Assembly: GCA_946004305.1 (NCBI GenBank)
Contig: CAMFZJ010000002.1
Span: 1 to 29,152 of the forward strand
Source: an uncultured Clostridia bacterium
GTDB taxonomy: Bacteria; Bacillota; Clostridia; Oscillospirales; Acutalibacteraceae
Direction of reading: 5' to 3'
DNA: 29,152 nucleotides
A program made the translations under genes and the position numbers. The notes under the pieces were generated by a model. That model searched no databases. It saw nothing but the letters and a program-made list of their open reading frames with translations, and was not told where the DNA came from. Below are positions 22,220-29,152 of the stretch, one piece after another (the stretch's first letter is position 1; each line of letters begins with the position of its first letter).

Positions 22220-24263
22220 AACAGCAGGCTTTTGTTTTGGAGTTAACCGAGCTGTTACAATGGTTTATGACCTTATTAATGAAGGTAAAAAAGTTTGTAC
22301 CTTAGGACCGATTATCCACAATATGGAAATGGTTAAGGAGCTTGAAAGCAAGGGCTGTAAGGCTATCGAAAAGGTTGAAGATTGTCCCAAGGACTGTACA
22401 CTGGTAATTCGTTCTCACGGAGTAAGTAAAAGTATAATAGAAAAAATCAAGGAACTTAATCTTAGTTATGTCGATGCAACTTGCCCTTTTGTTAAAAAAA
22501 TACATAATATAGTTTTAAAGGCAGGGCAGGAGAATAAAACAGTTCTTATTGCAGGTAACAAAAATCATCCTGAGGTACAGGGAATAATCGGTCATTGCAG
22601 TAGTAAATGCTACACTTTTAATAACCAACAGGAACTCTTGGAGTTAGAGGATTTAATTCCGGATAAGAATAATAAATCCTTTTGTGTAGTAGCTCAGACC
22701 ACTTTTAGTAAAAAAGAATGGAAAAAATGTTTAAAAACCATAAAAAAAGTCTGTACAAATTCAGAAATATTTGATACAATATGTAGAGCTACATCTGAGC
22801 GACAGGAAGAGGCAGACTCTTTGTCCTCGCTTTCTGACCTGATGGTTGTAATCGGCGACCGCCATAGTTCAAACACAGGTAAGCTGTTCGATATATGTAA
22901 GAGCAAATGTAAAAATACTTGCTTAATCGAAACAGCTCAGGAGCTGGACAAAAGTCTTGTAAGAGCTTCCCACAGCATTGGTGTAACTGCAGGTGCTTCT
23001 ACGCCTGCAAGGATAATAAAGGAGGTACTGGATACAATGAGTGAAGAAATCAAATCCAGCGAAACAGTTGTTACTGAAGAATCTTTTGAGGCGATGTTAG
23101 AAGAGTCCCTCAAAAATTTAAATACTAATGAGAGGGTAAAAGGCGTAGTTATAAGCATAGCTCCTAACGAAGTTATCGTTGACGTAGGCAGAAAACAGTC
23201 CGGCTTTATTCCGGCTGATGAGCTTTCAAATGATCCAACCGTTAAGCCTGAGGACGTTGTAAGCGTAGGCGAAGAATTAGAGCTTCTTATTATGAAGACT
23301 AATGACGCTGAAGGCACAATTATGCTTTCAAAGCGCAGAGTTGACGCTCAAAAGGGCTGGGAAGAGCTTGAAGCTAAGGCTGATAGTGACGAAATTCTTA
23401 CAGGCAAGGTTACAGAAGCTGTTAAGGGCGGAGTAATCGTTGTTTATAATAATGTCAGAGTATTTATTCCTGCATCTCAGGCAACAGCTTCAAGAGATGA
23501 TAGCCTTGAAGATTTAGTAGGTACAGAGGTTCAGTTTAGACTTCTTGAAGTATCACAGCGTGGCAGAAGAAGACGTGTAGTAGGTTCAATTCGTGCCGTA
23601 CTTCGTGAACAGCGTGCTGAACAGCGTGCAGCATTTTGGGAAACATGCGAAGTAGGTAAGAAGTACACAGGTACTGTTAAGTCAATCACAAACTACGGTG
23701 CTTTTGTTGACCTAGGCGGCGTATTCGGTATGGTACATATCTCTGAGCTTTCCTGGACACATATTAAGAATCCATCTGAGGTAGTTAATGTAGGCGATGA
23801 AATTGAAGTTTACATTAAGGAAATCAACGAAGAGACAAAGAAAATTTCTCTTGGTTACAAAGACCCTGATGCAAACCCATGGGAAATCCTAAGACGTGAT
23901 TACCCTGTAGATACAGTAGTTGATGCAACAATTGTCGGCATTACAACCTTTGGCGCTTTTGCAAATGTTATTCCCGGTATTGACGGTCTTATCCACATTT
24001 CTCAGATTGCTAATCAGAGAATTGAAAAGACATCAGATGTACTTTCAGTAGGTCAGAAGGTACAGGCTAAGATTATCGCTATTGATTTTGATAAGAAGCG
24101 TGTTAGCCTTTCAATGCGTGCTTTACTTCCTGAGGAAGAGCCTGCTCCGGCAGAAGTTGCAGAAGAAGTTGTTGCTTCTACAGAAGAAGTTACAGCTCCG
24201 GCTGAGGAAGTAGCTCCGGCAGAGGAAGAAGTTGTAGCTACAACAGAATCAGTTGAAGAATAA
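22200..24263 (+). CDS. ispH-rpsA: IspH-ribosomal protein S1 fusion (HMBPP reductase / S1)
   Basis: Bifunctional protein of 687 residues. Residues 1-280 are IspH, the [4Fe-4S] reductase of the MEP isoprenoid pathway, with cluster cysteines C12, C95 and C195, H40, H123 and E125, and 'GASTPA' near its usual end. Residues about 308-643 hold four S1 RNA-binding domains (about 311-378, 396-463, 483-555, 567-643); the last two are closest to the consensus ('NYGAFVDL', 'GLIHISQI'). The tail is a Pro/Ala/Glu-Val repeat. Such fusions are known in Clostridia. A Shine-Dalgarno-like AAAGGAGGT (23018-23026) precedes an in-frame ATG at 23037 (residue 280), so a free S1 protein may also be made (inference). 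Translation of the fusion probably couples to plsC. Confidence 0.95.
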   Translation: MSIRVAKTAGFCFGVNRAVTMVYDLINEGKKVCTLGPIIHNMEMVKELESKGCKAIEKVEDCPKDCTLVIRSHGVSKSIIEKIKELNLSYVDATCPFVKKIHNIVLKAGQENKTVLIAGNKNHPEVQGIIGHCSSKCYTFNNQQELLELEDLIPDKNNKSFCVVAQTTFSKKEWKKCLKTIKKVCTNSEIFDTICRATSERQEEADSLSSLSDLMVVIGDRHSSNTGKLFDICKSKCKNTCLIETAQELDKSLVRASHSIGVTAGASTPARIIKEVLDTMSEEIKSSETVVTEESFEAMLEESLKNLNTNERVKGVVISIAPNEVIVDVGRKQSGFIPADELSNDPTVKPEDVVSVGEELELLIMKTNDAEGTIMLSKRRVDAQKGWEELEAKADSDEILTGKVTEAVKGGVIVVYNNVRVFIPASQATASRDDSLEDLVGTEVQFRLLEVSQRGRRRRVVGSIRAVLREQRAEQRAAFWETCEVGKKYTGTVKSITNYGAFVDLGGVFGMVHISELSWTHIKNPSEVVNVGDEIEVYIKEINEETKKISLGYKDPDANPWEILRRDYPVDTVVDATIVGITTFGAFANVIPGIDGLIHISQIANQRIEKTSDVLSVGQKVQAKIIAIDFDKKRVSLSMRALLPEEEPAPAEVAEEVVASTEEVTAPAEEVAPAEEEVVATTESVEE

Positions 24264-24282
24264 TCTGATTTTTCTAAAAATT

Positions 24283-24316
24283 AATGGGTATCCTTCTTTT
24301 AAAGGATACCCATTTG
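24283..24316 (+). terminator. Terminator after ispH-rpsA
   Basis: Perfect 13-bp stem AATGGGTATCCTT (24283-24295) / 24302-24314 with a 6-nt loop. The T tract after it is short (TTTG), so some read-through is possible. The 3' arm overlaps the -35 region of the next promoter. Confidence 0.78.
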
Positions 24317-24343
24317 TGATATAATAGAGTAAATTTATATAAT
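24314..24343 (+). promoter_or_regulatory. Promoter(s) for the TIGR01440-HD-ligA operon
   Basis: Two overlapping possibilities. One is TTGTGA (24314-24319), an 18-nt spacer and TATAAT (24338-24343). The other is an extended -10 TGATATAAT (24317-24325), the same 9-mer as in the promoter at 11701, with only a weak -35 that falls in the terminator loop. Either gives a start 40-55 nt before the gene at 24387. Confidence 0.55.
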
Positions 24344-24386
24344 ATTTAAGTATATCAAATCATAATCTATTTAGAAGGTATGAAGT

Positions 24387-24938
24387 ATGTATAATGAAAT
24401 TAAATCTCAAGCTCTTAATGCTTTTAAAGAATTGGTAGAAACTGCTAAGCTTAAAAAGGGTGACATTATAGTTTTGGGCTGTTCAACAAGTGAAATTTGT
24501 GGCAAAAAAATAGGCACAGATTCTCAGTTCGATTGTGCAGGTGCCTTGTATGAAGGCTTTTATCCCTACCTAAAGGAAAAAGGAATTTATCTTGCAGCAC
24601 AGTGCTGTGAGCATTTAGGCAGAGCATTAGTAGTTGAAGAAGAATACGCCCTAAAGCATAATCTTGAAATAGTAAATGTTATTCCGCAGCCAAAGGCGGG
24701 CGGCAGCAGTGCAACAACAGCGTATAAGCTTTTTGACAGACCGGTAGTTGTTGAAGAAATCAACGCAGACGCAGGAATTGATATAGGAGGAACTCTTATA
24801 GGTATGCATTTGAAAAAAGTAGCAGTTCCTGTAAGATTATCAATAAACAAAATAGGTGAAGCAAATATACTGTGCGCCCGTACAAGACCTAAGTTTGTAG
24901 GCGGAGAGCGTGCGGTGTATAATGCCGATTTAATGTAG
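24387..24938 (+). CDS. TIGR01440 (YwlG-like) family protein
   Basis: 183-residue cytoplasmic protein of the conserved YwlG/TIGR01440 family, whose biochemical role is not established. Family features are 'LKKGDIIVLGCSTSEICG' near residues 21-40, 'AAQCCEHLGRALVVE', 'PQPKAGGSSATTAYKLF' and a 'DIGGTLIGMHLKKVAVPVR' block near the C-terminus. The cysteine pair before 'EHLGRA' is typical. The ribosome site AGAAGG lies before the ATG. It is the first gene of a three-gene unit with an HD protein and ligA. Confidence 0.85.
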   Translation: MYNEIKSQALNAFKELVETAKLKKGDIIVLGCSTSEICGKKIGTDSQFDCAGALYEGFYPYLKEKGIYLAAQCCEHLGRALVVEEEYALKHNLEIVNVIPQPKAGGSSATTAYKLFDRPVVVEEINADAGIDIGGTLIGMHLKKVAVPVRLSINKIGEANILCARTRPKFVGGERAVYNADLM

Positions 24939-24948
24939 AGGTGCAGCT

Positions 24949-25527
24949 ATGACAGCAAAAGATGAATTTATAAAAATCTATACTGAAAATATAACCAGGG
25001 ATGGCTCAAAAGAGCTTTTGGAATGGCTGATGAAAACTGACTTTTTCACAGCTCCTGCAAGCACACGTTACCATTGTGCCTGCGAAAACGGTTTGGTTAT
25101 GCATTCAGTAAGCGTTTTTAACACACTGATTGAAAAGCACTTTGATGAGGAAAATGATAACCTTGAAAGCTTTGCTATTTGTGCGTTGCTCCACGATTTA
25201 TGCAAAGCACAGTTTTACAAGGTTTCAACTCGCAACGTAAAGAATGAACAAACAGGTCAATGGGAAAAAGTCCCCTATTATGCAATTGAAGACAGCTTTC
25301 CCTTTGGTCACGGGGAAAAATCCGTATTTCTGATTGAACGCTTTATGAGGCTTAAAATTGAGGAAGCTATGGCTATACGTTGGCATATGGGAGAGTTTGG
25401 CGATAAAAACAGCAACACTATTTCTCAGGCTTACGACAGGTATCCTTTGGCAGTTAAACTGCACCTAGCAGACTTAGAGTCAACTTTTCTGAGAGAAAAA
25501 GGCACTTCTGCTGTAAACAATAGGTGA
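24949..25527 (+). CDS. HD-domain hydrolase, function unassigned
   Basis: 192-residue protein with HD-superfamily metal ligands: H in 'ENGLVMHSVSV', the HD pair in 'ALLHDLCKAQF', H in 'FPFGHGEKSV', 'IRWHMGEF' and a late D in 'KLHLADLEST'. This supports a metal-dependent phosphohydrolase, perhaps on nucleotides; the true substrate is unknown. It starts 10 nt after the TIGR01440 gene with AGAGGTG as ribosome site and ends 3 nt before ligA, so it is co-translated with the DNA ligase. The link to ligA may be only operon sharing. Confidence 0.82.
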   Translation: MTAKDEFIKIYTENITRDGSKELLEWLMKTDFFTAPASTRYHCACENGLVMHSVSVFNTLIEKHFDEENDNLESFAICALLHDLCKAQFYKVSTRNVKNEQTGQWEKVPYYAIEDSFPFGHGEKSVFLIERFMRLKIEEAMAIRWHMGEFGDKNSNTISQAYDRYPLAVKLHLADLESTFLREKGTSAVNNR

Positions 25528-25530
25528 ATT

Positions 25531-27585
25531 ATGGATTTTATTACTGCAAAAAACAGAGCAGAAGAGCTTACTGCTCTACTAAAATATCATAATGACTTGT
25601 ATTATAATCAGGATAATCCTGAAATTTCTGATTTTGAATATGATGCCTTACTTCGTGAACTTGAGAATATAGAAGCAGAATATCCACAGCTTATAACTTC
25701 AGACTCACCAACCCAAAAGGTTGGCGGTAATGCAGGGAATAAGTTTTCTTCTGTAGTTCATACTGTTCCTATGGAAAGCTTGCACGACAGCTTTTCATAT
25801 GATGAGCTTAAGGATTTTGACCGTAAGGTCAGAGAAGCAGTCTCCAATCCTAAGTATGTAGTTGAGCCTAAATTTGACGGATTGTCCGTTTCGGTTGAAT
25901 ATACCAACGGAGTTTTGTCAAGAGCCTCAACCAGAGGCGACGGTACAGTAGGTGAGGATATAACAGACAATATCCTGACAATTAAATCTTTACCTCATCG
26001 TTTGGAAAAAGCTCCCTCTTATTTAGAGGTGAGAGGTGAGGTATATATGTCTTTTAAAAGCTTTATGGCTCTTACAAAGCGACAGGAAGAAAATGAAGAA
26101 AAACCATTTAAAAATCCCCGTAATGCCGCTGCCGGCTCATTAAGACAAAAGGACAGCAAAATCACAGCCCAACGTAATCTTGATATTTTTATTTTTAATA
26201 TCCAACAAATTGAAAATGTGGATATAAAAACCCACACCCAAGCCCTGGATTACCTAAAATCCTTAGGGCTTCCTGTTTCTTTTCATAATCTCTATAGCAA
26301 TATAGATGATGTTATAACTGAAATTGAAAGAATCGGAAACAACAGAGGAGAATACCCATTTGCCATTGACGGAGCTGTAGTAAAGGTTGATGATTTCGGT
26401 ATGCGTACAGAACTGGGCTCTACAGCAAAATTCCCTCGTTGGGCTGAAGCATATAAATATCCTCCGGAAGAAAAAGAAACCACTTTACTTTCAGTAGAAA
26501 TCAATGTAGGCAGAACAGGTGTGCTTACTCCTGTAGGCAACTTTGAACCTGTACTCTTGGCAGGTACAACCGTTTCAAGAGCAACTCTCCACAATAAAGA
26601 TTTCATAAAGGAAAAAGGAATATGTTTGGGAGATAAAGTAATAATCCGTAAGGCAGGAGAGATTATTCCTGAGGTAGTGTCTGTTTCACAGCATTGTGAA
26701 AACTCAGTGCCTTTTGAATTTCCAAAGCTTTGTCCATCCTGCAACAGCCCTGTTGTTCAAGAAGAGGGAGAGGCCGCAATACGGTGTACAAATACTGATT
26801 GTCCTGCACAGCTTATGCGACATTTAATTCACTTTGTAAGCAGAGATGCAATGGATATTGACGGCTTGGGACCTGCCGTTCTTGAACAGCTGTCAAAAGC
26901 AAATTTAATTAATTCTCCTGCCGACTTGTATTCCCTTAAATATGATGATATTGTTATCCTTGACAAAAAGGGAGATAAGTCTGCTAAGAATCTTCTTCTG
27001 GCTTTGGAAAAGTCTAAGAACGACGAGCTTTACAGACTTGTCTTTGCTTTAGGAATACCGCATATCGGACTAAAAGCAGCAAAGCTGTTGTGCGAAAAAT
27101 TCACTACTATCGAAAGTCTGTTTGAAGCTGATGTGAATTCTGTAGCTGAAATTGAGGGCTTTGGAGAAATAATGGCACAGTCGGTAGTTCAGTATTTTAA
27201 TCTTGAAAGCACTAAGAAATTAATAGGAGAACTAAAAGCATTAGGCGTTAAAATGGTTCCGTCAAAAGCAGTATCTACAGAAGGTGTTTTTTCAGGAAAA
27301 ACCTTTGTGCTAACCGGAACTTTGCCTACTATGTCACGTTCCGATGCTTCAAAAATCATAGAAGAACAGGGCGGTAAAACTTCAAGCTCCGTATCTAAGA
27401 AAACAGACTATGTTTTAGCCGGTGAATCAGCAGGTTCAAAGCTTACAAAAGCCCAAAGCCTGGGTATTAAAATACTTTCAGAAGAAGAGTTTTTGTCTAT
27501 GATAGATAATCAAAACATTAATAATTTTACTGATGAAGCTGATACCAACCAAAGCGAATACACGGCTTCCTTGTTTGATATTTAG
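25531..27585 (+). CDS. ligA: NAD-dependent DNA ligase
   Basis: Seals nicks in replication and repair with NAD as cofactor. It has 684 residues and the full domain set: Ia/adenylation with the catalytic lysine K114 in 'EPKFDGLSV', an OB fold around 'VGRTGVLTPVGNFEPV', a zinc finger (C near 401 and 404, then two more Cys in 'RCTNTDCPAQ'), HhH repeats ('MDIDGLGPAVLEQL', 'EIEGFGEIMAQSV') and a C-terminal BRCT domain (about 585-660; 'FSGKTFVLTGTLP'). An acidic tail of about 20 residues follows. It starts 3 nt after the HD gene and ends at a strong terminator. Confidence 0.97.
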   Translation: MDFITAKNRAEELTALLKYHNDLYYNQDNPEISDFEYDALLRELENIEAEYPQLITSDSPTQKVGGNAGNKFSSVVHTVPMESLHDSFSYDELKDFDRKVREAVSNPKYVVEPKFDGLSVSVEYTNGVLSRASTRGDGTVGEDITDNILTIKSLPHRLEKAPSYLEVRGEVYMSFKSFMALTKRQEENEEKPFKNPRNAAAGSLRQKDSKITAQRNLDIFIFNIQQIENVDIKTHTQALDYLKSLGLPVSFHNLYSNIDDVITEIERIGNNRGEYPFAIDGAVVKVDDFGMRTELGSTAKFPRWAEAYKYPPEEKETTLLSVEINVGRTGVLTPVGNFEPVLLAGTTVSRATLHNKDFIKEKGICLGDKVIIRKAGEIIPEVVSVSQHCENSVPFEFPKLCPSCNSPVVQEEGEAAIRCTNTDCPAQLMRHLIHFVSRDAMDIDGLGPAVLEQLSKANLINSPADLYSLKYDDIVILDKKGDKSAKNLLLALEKSKNDELYRLVFALGIPHIGLKAAKLLCEKFTTIESLFEADVNSVAEIEGFGEIMAQSVVQYFNLESTKKLIGELKALGVKMVPSKAVSTEGVFSGKTFVLTGTLPTMSRSDASKIIEEQGGKTSSSVSKKTDYVLAGESAGSKLTKAQSLGIKILSEEEFLSMIDNQNINNFTDEADTNQSEYTASLFDI

Positions 27586-27596
27586 AAAATATTTTT

Positions 27597-27629
27597 TATG
27601 ACCTCTTTAATTAGAGGTCATATTTTTTT
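27597..27629 (+). terminator. Intrinsic terminator after ligA
   Basis: 10-bp perfect stem TATGACCTCT (27597-27606) / AGAGGTCATA (27613-27622), 6-nt loop, then seven T residues (27623-27629). This is a textbook intrinsic terminator. Its 3' arm and T tract overlap the candidate sigma-E -35 box of spoIIIAA. Confidence 0.92.
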
Positions 27630-27646
27630 GCCATAATTCATATAGC
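27618..27646 (+). promoter_or_regulatory. Candidate sigma-E promoter of the spoIIIA operon
   Basis: TCATATT (27618-27624) fits the -35 consensus of Bacillus sigma-E promoters (kmATATT), followed by a 14-nt spacer and CATATAGC (27639-27646), a partial match to CATACAnT. The spoIIIA operon is sigma-E dependent in Bacillus subtilis, so place and pattern agree. Transcription would start near 27653, about 23 nt before the ATG. Confidence 0.55.
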
Positions 27647-27675
27647 TTAATATGTTAAAAACTCAGGAGGATAAA

Positions 27676-28611
27676 ATGATAAACAATTCGTTTAACAGCG
27701 TACTTCAATCACTTGGACCTTTTTTAGGGAGCAAGCTTAAAGCTATCCCTGATAAAATCAAGGACAACCTGCTTGAAATACGTCTTAGAGTAAATAAGCC
27801 TGTTGCCTTGTGTTGTATTGATGATACATATTATATTACTGATAATAGCTGTGTAACAAACACTATTTTAAATCAGCCGATGTTTACAATTGGCAGCAGA
27901 GAGCTACAGGAAATTTTCAATACTATTTGTTGCTTTTCTGTGTATTCAAAGCAAAACGAAATAAAAAACGGTTATGTAACCATTAAAGGAGGCCATCGTA
28001 TAGGTATATGCGGAACAGCGGTAATTGAAAATAATTCTATCATAAATATCAGAAACATCAGCTCAATTAATATAAGAATATCATCAGAGCATAAGGGTTG
28101 CAGTAAACAAATACTCAGCAAGATTAAAGATGTTAGGTCAGGACTTCTTATATGCGGCGCCCCTTGCAGCGGAAAAACAACAATACTAAGAGATCTGGCA
28201 AGATTATTGTCAACAGAATATAAAAAGAAAGTAGCCTTAATAGACCAGCGTTCTGAAATAGCCGCTACATACAAGGGAGTTTCACAATACGATGTTGGGA
28301 TGTGTGATGTTCTAAACTGCTATAGTAAAAACGACGGCTTTGACCAAAGCCTTCGCTGTTTGTCGCCTGACATAATTATTTGTGACGAAATTGGTACAAG
28401 CCAAGATGTATCTTCTCTTGAAAACTCTATGAACAGCGGAGTTTCGGTAATAGCCTCTGCACATTGTACAAGTCCTAAGGAGCTAAAATCCAAACCTCAG
28501 TTTAATCGCCTTGTATCAAGCGGAGCCTTTACATACGTTGCGTTTTTAGGCAACAAAATAAACGTTGGACAGCTTGTGTCTATTGTGAAAACTAATGAGC
28601 TTTATAATTAA
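27676..28611 (+). CDS. spoIIIAA: Stage III sporulation protein AA (ATPase)
   Basis: Mother-cell ATPase of the SpoIIIA-SpoIIQ channel that links mother cell and forespore during engulfment; related to secretion ATPases. It has 311 residues from the ATG at 27676, chosen because AGGAGG (27665-27670) lies 5 nt upstream; the frame opens at 27652, but that start has no ribosome site. Walker A GAPCSGKTT is at 161-169, 'LIDQRSEIAATYKG' follows, and Walker B is 'DIIICDE' (232-238). 'GGHRIGICGTAV' (about 105-116) is a family signature. The gene shows that the host can form spores, or descends from one that did. It overlaps spoIIIAB by 17 nt. Confidence 0.95.
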   Translation: MINNSFNSVLQSLGPFLGSKLKAIPDKIKDNLLEIRLRVNKPVALCCIDDTYYITDNSCVTNTILNQPMFTIGSRELQEIFNTICCFSVYSKQNEIKNGYVTIKGGHRIGICGTAVIENNSIINIRNISSINIRISSEHKGCSKQILSKIKDVRSGLLICGAPCSGKTTILRDLARLLSTEYKKKVALIDQRSEIAATYKGVSQYDVGMCDVLNCYSKNDGFDQSLRCLSPDIIICDEIGTSQDVSSLENSMNSGVSVIASAHCTSPKELKSKPQFNRLVSSGAFTYVAFLGNKINVGQLVSIVKTNELYN

Positions 28612-29092
28612 AATTATCGGAGCAGTATTAGTTGTAACTGCCGGTACCGTTTGTGGCTTTTATTTTTCACTAAAGCTAAGCAAAAGGAAAGAATTTCTAA
28701 TTGCATTTAAAGATTTCCTTTCTGCTCTGGAAACTAATATAAGGTATAAAGCAGATGACATTATTACTTTGATAACAGCCTCATCATCAAGTCCTATGCT
28801 TGAATTTTTTTCTGATAATGTTTTCAGTAGCTTTATGGATTATTGGAACAGCTTTGTTGAAAATTTACCTAAAAGTTATGGCTTGACTAAGGAAGATATT
28901 AATTTAATAAAAGAATTTGGCAAAAATCTCGGCACAACTGATATAGAAGGACAGCTTAACCATATTGAGCTATATAAAAATCATTTTGAAACCCAGTATA
29001 AAAAATCAGAAGATGAATATAAAACTAAATCTAAGCTGTATAAGGTTTTAGGATTTTTCATAGGCGCAGTAACAGCATTGATTTTAATATAA
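28595..29092 (+). CDS. spoIIIAB: Stage III sporulation protein AB
   Basis: 165-residue membrane protein of the SpoIIIA complex, with distant likeness to the GspF-type inner-membrane component of secretion machines. It has an N-terminal hydrophobic segment (about 4-28; 'IIKIIGAVLVVTAGTVCGF'), a helical middle with 'LSKRKEFLIAFKDFLSALET', a pattern usual in the family, and a C-terminal membrane helix (about 147-165). The ATG lies inside the end of spoIIIAA. spoIIIAC follows after 25 nt. Confidence 0.9.
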   Translation: MSFIIKIIGAVLVVTAGTVCGFYFSLKLSKRKEFLIAFKDFLSALETNIRYKADDIITLITASSSSPMLEFFSDNVFSSFMDYWNSFVENLPKSYGLTKEDINLIKEFGKNLGTTDIEGQLNHIELYKNHFETQYKKSEDEYKTKSKLYKVLGFFIGAVTALILI

Positions 29093-29117
29093 ATAATAAT
29101 ATAAAGGATTGAGAAAT

Positions 29118-29152
29118 ATGGACGTTGATATGATATTTAAAATAGCAGCAAT
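29118..29152 (+). CDS. spoIIIAC: Stage III sporulation protein AC, start only (partial)
   Basis: Only the first 11 codons are in the window, beginning MDVDMIFKIAA. They match the usual N-terminus of SpoIIIAC, a small two-helix membrane protein, and the position after spoIIIAB agrees. AAAGGA (29103-29108) is the ribosome site. The rest lies past the right edge. Confidence 0.85.
   Translation, partial: MDVDMIFKIAA

Noticed and set aside
22937..23317. Minus-strand reading frame of 126 codons within ispH-rpsA
   Set aside because: It is a shadow of a strongly conserved gene on the other strand, is rich in Ser/Thr/Leu as shadows are, and has no ribosome site.
24130..24263. Pro/Ala/Glu/Val repeats at the end of ispH-rpsA as a DNA repeat element
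   Set aside because: The repeats are coding, in frame and form a low-complexity acidic tail, a common feature of S1-type proteins.
26292..26744. Minus-strand reading frame of 150 codons within ligA
   Set aside because: It is a shadow of ligA's conserved OB and adenylation regions, with no recognisable domain.

Overview
The window looks like a low-GC, endospore-forming member of the Clostridia, probably from the Ruminococcaceae/Oscillospiraceae side. That rests on gene order and family content: a priA-def-fmt-rsmB-rlmN-prpC-prkC-rsgA-thiN cluster, an IspH-S1 fusion in a cmk-plsC operon, spoIIIA genes at the right edge, and strong AGGAGG-type ribosome binding sites. I cannot name the genus. 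The first 43 bases are not genomic: they match an Illumina Nextera i7 adapter, so the left edge is a contig end with untrimmed adapter.

Layout. Positions 64-11576 hold one long plus-strand operon of 11 genes with gaps from -19 to +26 nt: rpoZ, priA, def, fmt, a membrane zinc peptidase, rsmB, rlmN, the PrpC/PrkC phosphatase-kinase pair, rsgA and thiN. It joins transcription, replication restart, N-terminal formyl-Met handling, rRNA methylation, ribosome assembly and cell-wall-sensing phosphorylation. An extended -10 promoter then drives a monocistronic zinc-ribbon/pseudokinase/PASTA membrane protein (11756-13381). It ends at a two-way terminator shared with a minus-strand XRE regulator. That regulator diverges from a histidine phosphatase across a compact operator-like promoter, and leuB and a CpsB/YwqE-type PHP phosphatase follow.

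Positions 16696-17168 are the only stretch over 300 bases without an intact gene. They hold a perfect 12-bp hairpin, a 5'-truncated ABC-transporter ATPase remnant and a perfect 18-bp two-way terminator. hisF and hisH then run on the minus strand. A divergent RpiR-type regulator starts the next plus-strand group, with TTTTGCAAG repeats in its promoter: regulator, HI0933-like flavoprotein, cmk, plsC and ispH-rpsA. After a terminator comes a TIGR01440-family gene, an HD-domain gene and ligA. A second terminator overlaps a candidate sigma-E promoter in front of spoIIIAA-AB-AC, which runs off the right edge.

Most of the window is conserved core genome; I see no phage, CRISPR array, tRNA, rRNA or defence island. 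The observations most worth following are the PASTA-bearing pseudokinase that lacks all three catalytic residues, the possible internal S1 start inside the ispH-rpsA fusion, the operator-like repeats in the two divergent promoter regions, the gene-fragment scar at 16699-17043, and the sporulation promoter embedded in the ligA terminator.
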